Assembly (NCBI GenBank): GCA_002869185.1
Contig: PKTN01000013.1
Coordinates: forward strand, 1-64,000
Origin: Denitrovibrio sp.
GTDB lineage: Bacteria; Chrysiogenota; Deferribacteres; Deferribacterales; Geovibrionaceae
Direction of reading: 5' to 3'
Length of the DNA: 64,000 bases
Part shown: one piece after another, positions 35,941 to 44,102 of the stretch
Position numbering within the stretch: position 1 is the first letter of the stretch
Layout of the letters: the number at the start of each line of letters is the position of its first letter
Program-made: the position numbers and the translations under genes
The notes under the pieces: generated by a model
The model's input: the letters and a program-made list of their open reading frames with translations, nothing else
Told to the model about the DNA's origin: nothing
Database searches by the model: none

Positions 35941-37871
35941 AAGACAATACTTTTTACATAACCACACCAATATATTACGTTAACGACGTACCTCATATAG
36001 GTCACGCATACACAACAGTTGCTTGTGATTCTATTAGCAGATACAAGAGACTCTGTGGTTATGAAGTATGCTTTCTTACTGGTACTGACGAACATGGTCA
36101 GAAGATAGAACAAGCAGCAGAAAAGCGTGGAATCACACCAAAGCAACTCGCTGATGAGGTTGTGGAGAGATTTGCTGGACTCTGGAAGACTTTAAATATC
36201 TCTAACGATAAATTTGTCAGAACTACTGATGAACTACATAAAAAAGCTGTTCGTAAAATCTTTAATAAGATGAAAGAGAATGGCGATATATACATCGACC
36301 ACTACGAAGGCTGGTACTGTACCCCATGTGAGACTTATCTCACAGAAACACAGCTTCTCGACGGTAACTGTTGCCCATCATGTGGACGTGAAACTGCTAT
36401 GCTTAAAGAGCCTAGCTACTTCTTCCGTATGAGTAAATATGGCGACACACTCCTTAAACATATAGAAGATAACCCAGATTTCGTTCGCCCACAATCAAGA
36501 CGCAACGAGATAGTATCATTCATTAAAGATGGTCTCCGTGACCTGTCTGTCTCTCGTGCTACATTCAAATGGGGCATACCTGTTCCTGACGATGAAGAGC
36601 ACGTAATCTATGTTTGGATCGATGCACTTACAAACTATATATCTGCTCTTGGCTACGGCGAAGATGGAGCTGATTTCGAAAAATTCTGGCCTGCAACATA
36701 CCATGTAGTAGGTAAAGATATTCTCCGCTTTCACACTGTTTACTGGCCTACAATGCTACTCAGTGCTGGGATATCACTCCCTGATGCTGTTTTCGCGCAC
36801 GGTTGGTGGACCGTTGAAGGTCAAAAAATGTCTAAATCTCTCGGCAATGCTATCGACCCTAACTGGCTTGTTGAAAAATTTGGTGTAGACGCTATCCGTT
36901 ACTTCCTCCTTCGCGAGGTTCCTTTCGGACTAGACGGAGATTTCTCATTCAAAGCTCTTATCCATCGTATCAATGGCGACCTCGCTAACGATCTAGGCAA
37001 CCTTCTTAACCGTACTATGGGCATGGTTAATAGATACTTCGATGGCACTGTTCAACCATACTCCGAGGCTGGTCCAGAAGATAAAGCTCTTGAGGAGACT
37101 ATAGAGCGTGTTTTCAAAGAAGTAGATGAACACATAACTAACATGGCATTCAACAAAGCTCTCATGACTACATGGGAACTTGTGAGTGCACTCAATAAAT
37201 ATATCGACGAAACAGCACCATGGGCTCTGGCTAAAGATGAAGCCAGAAAAGCTAGATTAGGCTCTGTTCTCTACAGCGTATTAGACGGTCTTAAACTCGT
37301 CTCACTCCTCGTAGACTCATTTATGCCTGAAACTGCTATGAAGATCCGTAGACAACTCGGTGCAACTCAGGAAATAAACGTAACAGACGCAAAGGATCTT
37401 TGCAAAATAAGAACTTTCGAATCTGGTCATAAACTTGGTGAGGCTGAACAACTCTTCCCTAGAATAGAAGAGAAAGAGATGCTTGAGGCACTTAAGAAAG
37501 AAACAGATGATAAAAAGCAGGATGACGAAGGTGAACCTGTTGTCGAAGAGATCGAATTTGCTCACTTCGAAAAGATGGTGCTGAAAGCTGCTAAAGTTTT
37601 AGAATGCGAAAAGGTTAAAAAATCTGACAAACTCCTTAAACTTCAACTTGACCTAGGTACTGAAAAGCGTCAAGTAGTCTCTGGTATAGCTAAGAGTTAT
37701 CAACCGGCAGATTTAATTGGCAAGACATTAGTACTTGTAGCCAATTTGAAACCTGCAAAACTTATGGGGACACTATCAGAAGGGATGATTCTTTCTGCTA
37801 CAGTAGACGGAAAGAAACATAAAGTTCTTGAGCTCCCTGACAGTGTGGAACCTGGTACAGATATTAAATGA
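35937..37871 (+). CDS. metG: Methionyl-tRNA synthetase
   Basis: Class I aminoacyl-tRNA synthetase, 644 aa. HIGH motif in VPHIGHAYTT near residue 19, zinc cysteines in CTPCETYL and NCCPSCGRE, and KMSKS in GQKMSKSLGNAI. The C-terminal ~105 residues after an acidic linker are the EMAP/Trbp-111-type tRNA-binding OB fold (KMVLKAAKVLECEKV, GTLSEGMILSA). ATG overlaps the ricT stop. Confidence 0.95.
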   Translation: MKDNTFYITTPIYYVNDVPHIGHAYTTVACDSISRYKRLCGYEVCFLTGTDEHGQKIEQAAEKRGITPKQLADEVVERFAGLWKTLNISNDKFVRTTDELHKKAVRKIFNKMKENGDIYIDHYEGWYCTPCETYLTETQLLDGNCCPSCGRETAMLKEPSYFFRMSKYGDTLLKHIEDNPDFVRPQSRRNEIVSFIKDGLRDLSVSRATFKWGIPVPDDEEHVIYVWIDALTNYISALGYGEDGADFEKFWPATYHVVGKDILRFHTVYWPTMLLSAGISLPDAVFAHGWWTVEGQKMSKSLGNAIDPNWLVEKFGVDAIRYFLLREVPFGLDGDFSFKALIHRINGDLANDLGNLLNRTMGMVNRYFDGTVQPYSEAGPEDKALEETIERVFKEVDEHITNMAFNKALMTTWELVSALNKYIDETAPWALAKDEARKARLGSVLYSVLDGLKLVSLLVDSFMPETAMKIRRQLGATQEINVTDAKDLCKIRTFESGHKLGEAEQLFPRIEEKEMLEALKKETDDKKQDDEGEPVVEEIEFAHFEKMVLKAAKVLECEKVKKSDKLLKLQLDLGTEKRQVVSGIAKSYQPADLIGKTLVLVANLKPAKLMGTLSEGMILSATVDGKKHKVLELPDSVEPGTDIK

Positions 37872-38710
37872 TCAAGAAGCGTGGAAGTATCGCACATCAT
37901 GAGTTTCTAACTAATCTAAAAGGTGCCGTTTCTAACGGAGCAACTTTTACGGATACTCATGCTCATATACATTTCAGCCCTTTATTAGATGAACTCCCAG
38001 AGGTTATATCACGAGCCGCCGACAATGGTGTTAACCGTATAGTCACCATAGGTATAGACCTTGCTGACAGCAAAAAAGCTAAAGCTGTGAGTGATAAATA
38101 TGAAAATGTCTTTTTCAGCGTAGGCGTTCACCCACACGATTCATCTAACTTCACACTCGCTCAGCTAAGCGAATTTGACAAGCTTCTAGCTGACCCCAAA
38201 GCTATTGCCATTGGTGAAATCGGGCTAGACTATTTCAGAGACCATTCGCCACATGACAAACAAAAAGAAGTATTCCTTACATTCTTAGATATGGCGATAA
38301 CACATAATAAACCAGTAGTTATACATAATAGAGATGCAGGAAAAGACTGCATAGAAGTTATGGACTCTATGATAAAAGGGCGTGAAAACAACGGTATCAT
38401 TCATTGTTATGATGGCGACAGAGATGTTCTCAGGTGGGCACTTGATAAAGGTTTTTATATATCTTACGCAGGACCGCTAACCTATTCTAAAACTGACGAT
38501 CTTAAAGATACTCTTAAATATGTACCTATAGATAGAATTTTTATAGAGACAGACTGCCCTTACCTAACCCCTACTCCTTTCAGAGGAAAAACCAACGAAC
38601 CAGCTAATGTCGTGTATACTGCAAATCAAATTTGTCATTTAATTAACTGCAATCTTACCGAACTTGCGGTACAATTAGAGAATAATTACACAAGGTTATT
38701 CAGGTTATAA
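37868..38710 (+). CDS. tatD: TatD-family metal-dependent hydrolase/DNase
   Basis: TIM-barrel hydrolase of 280 aa. Metal ligands in TDTHAHIHFS, the Glu in IGEIGLDYF, His in VVIHNRDA and IIHCYDG, and the Asp in ETDCPYLTP. TatD/YcfH members are 3'-5' nucleases acting in DNA quality control. A ~30-residue N-terminal extension precedes the usual start and an internal start cannot be excluded. Overlaps metG by 4 nt. Confidence 0.9.
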   Translation: MIKKRGSIAHHEFLTNLKGAVSNGATFTDTHAHIHFSPLLDELPEVISRAADNGVNRIVTIGIDLADSKKAKAVSDKYENVFFSVGVHPHDSSNFTLAQLSEFDKLLADPKAIAIGEIGLDYFRDHSPHDKQKEVFLTFLDMAITHNKPVVIHNRDAGKDCIEVMDSMIKGRENNGIIHCYDGDRDVLRWALDKGFYISYAGPLTYSKTDDLKDTLKYVPIDRIFIETDCPYLTPTPFRGKTNEPANVVYTANQICHLINCNLTELAVQLENNYTRLFRL

Positions 38711-38714
38711 TATT

Positions 38715-39083
38715 ATGGCATACAAAGTTCTGTTAGCGGAAGACAATGAGATGGAGTCATCAGCACTTAAAGCGATCTTTGAAGCTTAAGGCTATATTAT
38801 CGACACAGTCAGTAATGGTCTATTCGCTCTCGACAAAGTAAAGGATAACGACTACCACCTTATTATTACTGACCTAGTAATGCCTGTATCTGACGGCATA
38901 CAATTCATTTATTCACTAAACAATCTCGGACGAGAAATCCCTGTAATTGTCATCACAGGATACGACAATATTGAGAACATGCTAAACGCATATCAGATGG
39001 GCGCAATAGATGTCGCCTACAAACCTTACGATCCAGAAAAACTCCTCGATCTTTGCAGAAAAATTCTAGAAAATCGTATATAA
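38715..39083 (+). pseudogene. Single-domain response regulator, broken by in-frame TAA at codon 25
   Basis: CheY-like receiver. The first 24 codons give VLLAEDNEMESSALKAIFEA; TAA follows at 38787-38789. The frame then continues GYIIDTVSNG, the phospho-acceptor in LIITDLVMP, VIVITGYDN and the Lys of AYKPYD to a proper stop at 39083. With any residue at the stop it would be a complete 122-aa receiver. The position commonly holds Lys, Glu or Gln, each one base from TAA. No output domain. The ATG at 38880 would make only a non-functional C-terminal half. Confidence 0.85.
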
Positions 39084-39123
39084 TACATTAGAAGAAAATT
39101 TCTAATACTCCATAAGGAGGTAT

Positions 39124-39576
39124 ATGATGATCAAAGTTAACAAAATTTTATACACTACAGATTTTTCTGATCCATCAGCATGTGCACTGAACTATGCCGC
39201 AGAGATGGCTAAGAAGTTCGATGCTGAGCTTGTAATGTTACACGTGCTCCTTGACGAGTCACAGATGGTATCATTTTATCTTCCACAACTAACCGTAAAA
39301 AATCTCTCAAAAGATATGGAAGACGGAGCCACGGCTAAAATGGAAGAATTCATCAATGAAACCGCTGTCCTCAATGGTTTGGAATACACATGTGTCATGG
39401 TTAAAGGGATTGCAGATGACGAAATCATAAAATACTCGAAAGAGAACGATATCGATATGATAATCATCGGAACACACGGCAGAACTGGCTTCGAGCATGT
39501 AATATTCGGTTCAACAGCTGAAAAGGTTGTTCGTGCAGCCTCATGCCCTGTGCTTACTGTTCACTGCAAAAACTAG
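39124..39576 (+). CDS. Universal stress protein (UspA family)
   Basis: 150-aa single Usp domain, cytosolic. ATP-binding signature GTHGRTGFEHVIFGSTAEKV (G-x2-G-x9-G-S type) and the terminal CPVLTVHCKN are visible, so it belongs to the ATP-binding subgroup. AAGGAGG lies 6 nt before the start. Separate from the broken receiver gene by 40 nt. Confidence 0.92.
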   Translation: MMIKVNKILYTTDFSDPSACALNYAAEMAKKFDAELVMLHVLLDESQMVSFYLPQLTVKNLSKDMEDGATAKMEEFINETAVLNGLEYTCVMVKGIADDEIIKYSKENDIDMIIIGTHGRTGFEHVIFGSTAEKVVRAASCPVLTVHCKN

Positions 39577-39761
39577 CTTTATATCTCTAAACTAGTACAT
39601 TGCTTGTGCTGTAATATCTTTCGGCTCACTCTGTTCGCCTGATAAGGGTGGACTCTATACATGTGCCCTAAATCAACCTAAATCTATTAAATATAGCACT
39701 TTTCAGACAAATATAATAAGACGATAAAAGTGTAACATATTAAGTAAACTCAAAATAAGCC

Positions 39762-39778
39762 AAAGGTTACTAACCTTT
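39762..39778. promoter_or_regulatory. Perfect 17-bp palindrome upstream of the aldehyde dehydrogenase
   Basis: AAAGGTTA-C-TAACCTTT lies 64 nt before the dehydrogenase ATG in a 266-nt non-coding gap (39577-39842). It looks like a dimeric operator. It could also be a weak terminator for the stress-protein gene, since T residues follow. Nothing else clear is seen in the gap. Confidence 0.4.
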
Positions 39779-39842
39779 TTCTTTCAAACATAGTTCTTTT
39801 TTGTTAATCTGTATCAAGCATAAGTTCATGATGGAGGCGTAA

Positions 39843-41261
39843 ATGAAAAAACTCTTTATAGACGGTAAGTGGGTAGACACAGGACAGACCATAGATGTTA
39901 ATAGTCCTTTTGACGGTTCTCTTGTGGATACTATCTGCTCCGCAACTCTAGAACAGACAGAAGTAGCTATCGAAGCTGCATTCAAAGCAAAAGAAGTAAT
40001 GAAAAAACTAACAGCCGCACAACGTGGCAAGATATTAGATAACATGTCAGCACTTATCCTTAGAGATCAGGAAGAGATAGCTCAGATAATCACAGCAGAA
40101 GCAGGAAAGGGTCTCACGTTCTCAAGAGGCGAAGCTGGCAGAACAGCAGAAAATTTTAAATTCGCGGCTGATGAGGCGAGAAGACTCGGTGGCGAGCTTG
40201 TCCCTTATGACGCATCCGAGAGTGGAGCGAACAGGTTCGGCTACTATAAACGCTACCCAATAGGAGTTGTTGGGGCTATCACACCTTTCAATTTCCCTCT
40301 TAACCTCGTAGCACATAAAGTAGGTCCAGCTATCGCTGCTGGTAATGCTATCATCCTGAAACCTGCATCTAGCACACCTCTCACAGCGGTAAAGATTGTC
40401 GAGCTACTCCTTGAGGCTGGTCTTCCTGAATGCGGAATAAACCTCGTTGTCGGTTCTGGAACTATTGTGGGTAACGCCCTCGTAGAATCAGACAAGATAA
40501 ACATGGTGACCTTCACTGGTTCCCCTGCTGTAGGTCTGGATATCAAAGCAAAGGCGGGGATAAAGAAGGTGACGCTTGAGCTCGGCTCAAACTCTGCAGC
40601 AATAATCCACGAAGATGCAGACATCAAGTATGCAGTACCTAAGTGTGTTGTTGGTGCTTTCGCTAACTCTGGTCAGGTTTGTATATCTATCCAGAGAATT
40701 TACATCCACGAAAATAGATATGACGAATTCCGAAATATGTTCGTCGACGCTGTAAAGGCTAGCACATTCGGTAACCCATCAGACACTAAGACACTTGTCG
40801 GTCCTATGATAGACGAGAAGGAAGCTGCTAGGGCTGAAAGCTGGGTCAAAGAGGCTGTTGAACAGGGGGCAACCATTGCAACAGGGGGCAAACGTACCAC
40901 TACAATGCTTGAGCCTACAGTCCTTGAAAATACTACTGAAAAAATGACTGTCATACGTGAAGAGATATTTGGTCCTGTCGTATGCATTATGAAATACAAG
41001 ACTCTCGATGAAGTTATCGCAAGGGTGAACGACTCACAGTTTGGACTTCAGGCGGGTATCTTTACAAATAATATCCAGAACGCTTTCACAGCTATAGACG
41101 AGCTTGAGGTTGGTGGAGTTATGGTTAACGACATGCCTACCTTCCGTGTTGACCAGATGCCATACGGAGGGCTTAAACTTTCTGGAACTGGTCGTGAGGG
41201 TCCAAAGTTCGCTATTGAAGAGATGACAGAGCTTAAAACTGTCATGATAAACCTTAATTAA
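39843..41261 (+). CDS. NAD(P)-dependent aldehyde dehydrogenase
   Basis: Oxidises an aldehyde to the acid; 472 aa, cytosolic. Cofactor region GAITPFNFPLNLVAHKVGPA, catalytic Glu in VTLELGSNSAAII and nucleophile Cys in ANSGQVCISIQR. The GGLKLSGTGREGPKFAIEEM end is usual for lactaldehyde/succinate-semialdehyde-type members, which the sequence resembles most. The substrate is not certain. GGAGG precedes the start, and a terminator follows. Confidence 0.92.
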   Translation: MKKLFIDGKWVDTGQTIDVNSPFDGSLVDTICSATLEQTEVAIEAAFKAKEVMKKLTAAQRGKILDNMSALILRDQEEIAQIITAEAGKGLTFSRGEAGRTAENFKFAADEARRLGGELVPYDASESGANRFGYYKRYPIGVVGAITPFNFPLNLVAHKVGPAIAAGNAIILKPASSTPLTAVKIVELLLEAGLPECGINLVVGSGTIVGNALVESDKINMVTFTGSPAVGLDIKAKAGIKKVTLELGSNSAAIIHEDADIKYAVPKCVVGAFANSGQVCISIQRIYIHENRYDEFRNMFVDAVKASTFGNPSDTKTLVGPMIDEKEAARAESWVKEAVEQGATIATGGKRTTTMLEPTVLENTTEKMTVIREEIFGPVVCIMKYKTLDEVIARVNDSQFGLQAGIFTNNIQNAFTAIDELEVGGVMVNDMPTFRVDQMPYGGLKLSGTGREGPKFAIEEMTELKTVMINLN

Positions 41262-41267
41262 TTACAC

Positions 41268-41294
41268 AAAAAAGCCCATTCGTGGGCTTTTTTT
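41268..41294. terminator. Bidirectional terminator between the aldehyde dehydrogenase and the ECF operon
   Basis: AAGCCCA / TGGGCTT-type stem (AAAGCCCATTCGTGGGCTTT) followed by T8 on the plus strand and by T6 on the minus strand. Serves both convergent units. Confidence 0.88.
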
Positions 41295-41349
41295 TATTTG
41301 TGCTCAGTTATGACAATCATGCTTCGCTTATACTAGGGAGTATTTTTGA

Positions 41350-42111
41350 TCAATGTTTACTATTTCCGTTTCCGCCACCACCAGAGCCATTGCCTGAGCC
41401 ACCACTAGAGCCTGACTCACCACTCATTCCAGCATTACCACTTTCGATACTGTCCTTGATTTTACCAGCAAGGGACTCGCTGTCATTATTACCAGCATTT
41501 TTCGCTATATCTCTGCGCATTATATTCATCTCTGATGCACTGAATTTTTCCATAGCATTCTTTGTAATGGAGTATGCTTCATTATTATCAACACCATACC
41601 TAACAACGTCTCTGTATAATGTAAAAGCTGATTCAGCATATTCGGAATCGTACTTATCACTCGCTTTAATTTGGTCTGCTATTTTAGCAAGCCCAGAATC
41701 GGTTGCACCTGCACTCATAGCATCTGCAATTGTCTCAGATATTCTTATACTTTTTGTTCCAATATCCCCTAGCATATTAGCTATTTGCATAGCTTTCTCG
41801 TATCTGTTCTGAACCCTTTCAAGCGCAAAGATTATCCTTGTTTGGTCAACATTCTTAGCTATACCTTCCAAAACTTTCTCGGCAACCTTCCCTGCTCCAT
41901 TTTTTTGCAGAGCGGTCATTGTCGATTGAATCTTTATTACATTAGCTTCACTGAATTTTGCTAACTTGACTCTTTCGGCGAGCATCATCGCAGCCTCGTT
42001 TTCAACACCAGCATTTATAGCTGTTGTTTGAAGATTAGTATAAACTGATTCAGCCATAGCATAAGTAGTGCTTAATAATAATATTGTCAATAGTATAAAT
42101 AGTTTTCTCAT
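41350..42111 (-). CDS. Secreted protein of unknown function with Gly/Ser-rich tail
   Basis: I do not recognise the family. 253 aa: signal peptide MRKLFILLTILLLSTTYAMA, then an alpha-helical body of ~190 residues, then a Gly/Ser/Asn-rich tail (from ~215, e.g. SGSSGGSGNGSGGGGNG). The tail resembles that of the small Gly-rich protein at the other end of the same operon. The ATG overlaps the lipoprotein stop as ATGA. As the last gene of an ECF sigma operon, it is probably part of a cell-envelope response. Confidence 0.75.
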   Translation of the reverse strand: MRKLFILLTILLLSTTYAMAESVYTNLQTTAINAGVENEAAMMLAERVKLAKFSEANVIKIQSTMTALQKNGAGKVAEKVLEGIAKNVDQTRIIFALERVQNRYEKAMQIANMLGDIGTKSIRISETIADAMSAGATDSGLAKIADQIKASDKYDSEYAESAFTLYRDVVRYGVDNNEAYSITKNAMEKFSASEMNIMRRDIAKNAGNNDSESLAGKIKDSIESGNAGMSGESGSSGGSGNGSGGGGNGNSKH

Positions 42112-42425
42112 CTTATCACCTTTTCATAAATACAAAGTTCTCCGCCAAAATCGTCATTCTCTCTGATTTTACAATCTGTGAGATATATTTGCCCATCAGC
42201 CTTCAGAAAATATTTCATCTTGGCTGTATCTTTTATAGTTACTGAGTGCCACTCACCATTTTTACTTGCCTTAATAGGCATAAATTTATTGAACGAACTA
42301 TAATATTCCACTTCATTCGCTTGTGACTTAAAGCTCATCCTTAGCATATCGCCTTCAGTTTTAACCTTTAAGGTCGCACAAGCTAATAGCTGTAGTGTTA
42401 TAATGGACACCATTAATAATTTCAA
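42108..42425 (-). CDS. Small lipoprotein with an AMPK-beta/CBM48-like domain
   Basis: 105 aa. Lipobox LQLLAC gives a mature N-terminal Cys at ~16. The remainder resembles an AMPK-beta/CBM48 early-set domain: EVEYYSSFNKFMPI, GEWHSVTI, KMKYFLKADGQIYLTD and the end NDDFGGELCIYE, paralleling the anti-sigma protein next door, which has the clear form (MDDFGGENSIITV). Such domains bind alpha-glucans in glycogen enzymes; outside the cytosol the ligand is unknown. TTG start overlaps the upstream stop. Confidence 0.75.
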   Translation of the reverse strand: MKLLMVSIITLQLLACATLKVKTEGDMLRMSFKSQANEVEYYSSFNKFMPIKASKNGEWHSVTIKDTAKMKYFLKADGQIYLTDCKIRENDDFGGELCIYEKVIR

Positions 42426-43000
42426 ATTCTATTACTCACTGTTATTATTGAGTTTTCTCCACCAAAATCATCCATCTGTCTAGCAGGAACAGTAGGGTCT
42501 GCTATCTGCTTTTCACCATCTACGATAAAAGAGTAACTATGCTCACCCTGGGCAAGAGGTAATGCTATTTGCCAATACCCTGATCCTTTGACCTGTTGCA
42601 TCTCCAAGTTTTTCCACCCAGAAAACGAACCAGCAATCGATATGTTTTCCGCTTCAGGCATATGCAATACGAACCTGTGTATCTCGCTACTGGCTACAGA
42701 CACAGGTGCCGACACGAAAAAGACCTTTACTATTAGTATCAAGGAGGCTGCAAGAGCCGTCATTGAAGCGACATTTGCGAACGTTAGCCTAGATACTTTC
42801 GCTGCCCTTACCGCCTCAGGCACTTGGGGAGCGTCTAGATTATATATTGATGCTATTGCTTTTTCCTGCTCAAGCATTTCAATAGTTTGCTCTGCAAAAC
42901 TGTCCGTTTGCCTAATTTCCTTCACCAGCTCGATCTTTTCATCAATCTCAAGTTCATCATCTATAAATTGGCTTATGAGTATCTCTTTTTCATTTTCCAT
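42422..43000 (-). CDS. Anti-sigma-like membrane protein with periplasmic AMPK-beta/CBM48 domain
   Basis: 192 aa. Residues ~1-60 form an acidic helical anti-sigma-type segment (LISQFIDDELEIDEKIELV, the FIDDEL pattern of such proteins, without a zinc HxxxCxxC). One membrane helix follows at ~75-100 (MTALAASLILIVKVFFV). Then comes a clear AMPK-beta/CBM48 domain from ~108 (NISIAGSFSGWKNLEM, GYWQIALPLAQGEHSYSFI, VDGEKQIADP, MDDFGGENSIITV). It overlaps the ECF sigma gene by 11 nt. The layout predicts cytosolic sigma binding coupled to periplasmic sensing, possibly of a polysaccharide (inference). Confidence 0.82.
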   Translation of the reverse strand: MENEKEILISQFIDDELEIDEKIELVKEIRQTDSFAEQTIEMLEQEKAIASIYNLDAPQVPEAVRAAKVSRLTFANVASMTALAASLILIVKVFFVSAPVSVASSEIHRFVLHMPEAENISIAGSFSGWKNLEMQQVKGSGYWQIALPLAQGEHSYSFIVDGEKQIADPTVPARQMDDFGGENSIITVSNRI

Positions 43001-43481
43001 CTTTGCCTTCCCCCATAAGTTCTTTTAACCTTATCCTAACTCTGTGTACTTTTACTTTCACATTTGAAAGAGTCATACCTGTAATTTCCGATATCTCTTT
43101 ATACTTAAGCCCTTGCGGACCTGCCATAGAAATTAGCTCTCTCTCTTCAACACTTAAAGAATCCATAGCTCTCTTAAGAATTCTCTGAGTATCGTCTGAG
43201 ATCATCTTATCTTCTGGAGTCTCTACCTTACTAACCTGTTCTTCTACATTGTGTTGATACCTATTATTTTTACGAAAACTATCAATACATACTGATTTTG
43301 CCACAGTGTACAAGAGCGGGATGCTAAGTTTGTCAGGGTATTTCTCGGTGTATTTTATAAAGCAATCTTGAAAACAATCTTCTGCATCATCTTTGTTGCC
43401 TGTCATCTTCATGATATAGGCAAAGACTCTGCTACTGTTCTCTTCGAAAAATTTCCTGACCAACTCATTTTCTTTCATCAT
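42990..43481 (-). CDS. ECF-type RNA polymerase sigma factor
   Basis: Group 4 sigma factor with regions 2 and 4 only: region 2 (FFEENSSRVFAYIMKMTGN, DDAEDCFQDCFIKY) and region 4 (LSVEERELISMAGPQGLKY, KEISEITGMTLSNVKVKVH). I start at ATG 43481, preceded by GGAT; an ATG at 43505 lies in a GC-rich hairpin. It is encoded directly before its presumed membrane anti-sigma partner. The operon promoter (43894-43920) has an ECF-type sequence, so the sigma probably drives its own operon. Confidence 0.9.
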   Translation of the reverse strand: MMKENELVRKFFEENSSRVFAYIMKMTGNKDDAEDCFQDCFIKYTEKYPDKLSIPLLYTVAKSVCIDSFRKNNRYQHNVEEQVSKVETPEDKMISDDTQRILKRAMDSLSVEERELISMAGPQGLKYKEISEITGMTLSNVKVKVHRVRIRLKELMGEGKDGK

Positions 43482-43496
43482 TATCCAAGTATTTAA

Positions 43497-43514
43497 GGGG
43501 GACATACAGCCCCC
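43497..43514 (-). other. GC-rich hairpin between the Gly-rich gene and the sigma gene
   Basis: GGGGG / CCCCC stem with an 8-nt loop lies in the 43-nt gap. With only a weak T tail it would be a partial terminator or a 3' stabiliser, allowing more mRNA for the secreted protein than for the sigma factor. Confidence 0.5.
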
Positions 43515-43524
43515 CCTGTATTAT

Positions 43525-43848
43525 TTATTCTGCAACAGTAGTAGTTGTGCTGTGTCCAAAACCTGTTCCATCTCTTGGAGGGAGTGCAGTTCCGTCACCG
43601 TATCCTGTTCCTGTTCCATCCATTGGCATATCATCAGTAACAGTAAAATCTGGGTTTGTTCCACCCATGTAGCCGTCTCCACCTGCTGAACCACTTCCAT
43701 CTGACGATCCGCCACCCGCGGAGCTGCCGCCACTTGAGCTTGATCCTCCGCCACCATTCCCTGCGCCGTGCCCATTACCTGCATATGCTACTGAGCCTAT
43801 TGCTGTTGCAAGTAGTATAGCAAAAACCAATGTAAATAACTTTCTCAT
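43525..43848 (-). CDS. Small secreted Gly/Ser-rich protein
   Basis: 107 aa, family not recognised. Signal peptide MRKLFTLVFAILLATAIGSVAYA, followed by a low-complexity stretch (GNGHGAGNGGGGSSSSGGSS) and a C-terminal part with GTGTGYGDGTALPPRDGTGFG. It resembles abundant envelope or extracellular Gly-rich proteins. First gene of the ECF operon, with GGAGG before the ATG and an ECF-type promoter ~50 nt upstream, so it is likely the main output of the regulon. Confidence 0.8.
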   Translation of the reverse strand: MRKLFTLVFAILLATAIGSVAYAGNGHGAGNGGGGSSSSGGSSAGGGSSDGSGSAGGDGYMGGTNPDFTVTDDMPMDGTGTGYGDGTALPPRDGTGFGHSTTTTVAE

Positions 43849-43893
43849 TTAAAACCTCCGTTTGTATGCTTTAATCTGCATTATTTGCTTACA

Positions 43894-43920
43894 TAACGTT
43901 GTAGATTCAAAATGGTTACA
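43894..43920 (-). promoter_or_regulatory. ECF-sigma-type promoter of the Gly-rich/ECF operon
   Basis: Minus strand TGTAACC (43914-43920), a 15-nt spacer, CGTTA (43894-43898): the AAC and CGT cores at the spacing typical of ECF sigma promoters. It lies in the 254-nt intergenic region 43849-44102, in which I see no gene. Autoregulation is inferred. Confidence 0.6.
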
Positions 43921-44102
43921 AACTATTTTCATATTCGAGATATTATCTAGCAGAAAACTTGTTGTCAGCTCCCACTTAAAGTGTCACTATATTGATAACT
44001 TTTTGATACTCAATGTACCATATAATAAGAGTTAAACTATTTACAGAACATATAATGTTTATTTATATATAAACATCTATTTTATACTTATAAAGGTTTT
44101 GC

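Noticed and set aside
39577..39760. Possible tRNA or small RNA in the gap after the universal stress protein
   Set aside because: No cloverleaf, TTC-loop signature or strong terminator could be made out.
41282..41812. 176-codon plus-strand ORF with Pro-rich and hydrophobic stretches
   Set aside because: Opposite the secreted protein at 41350-42111; its Pro run is the complement of the Gly-rich tail.
43521..43784. Gln/Val-rich 87-codon ORF overlapping the Gly-rich gene
   Set aside because: Another frame of the low-complexity Gly/Ser-rich gene, which has the better signal peptide and RBS.
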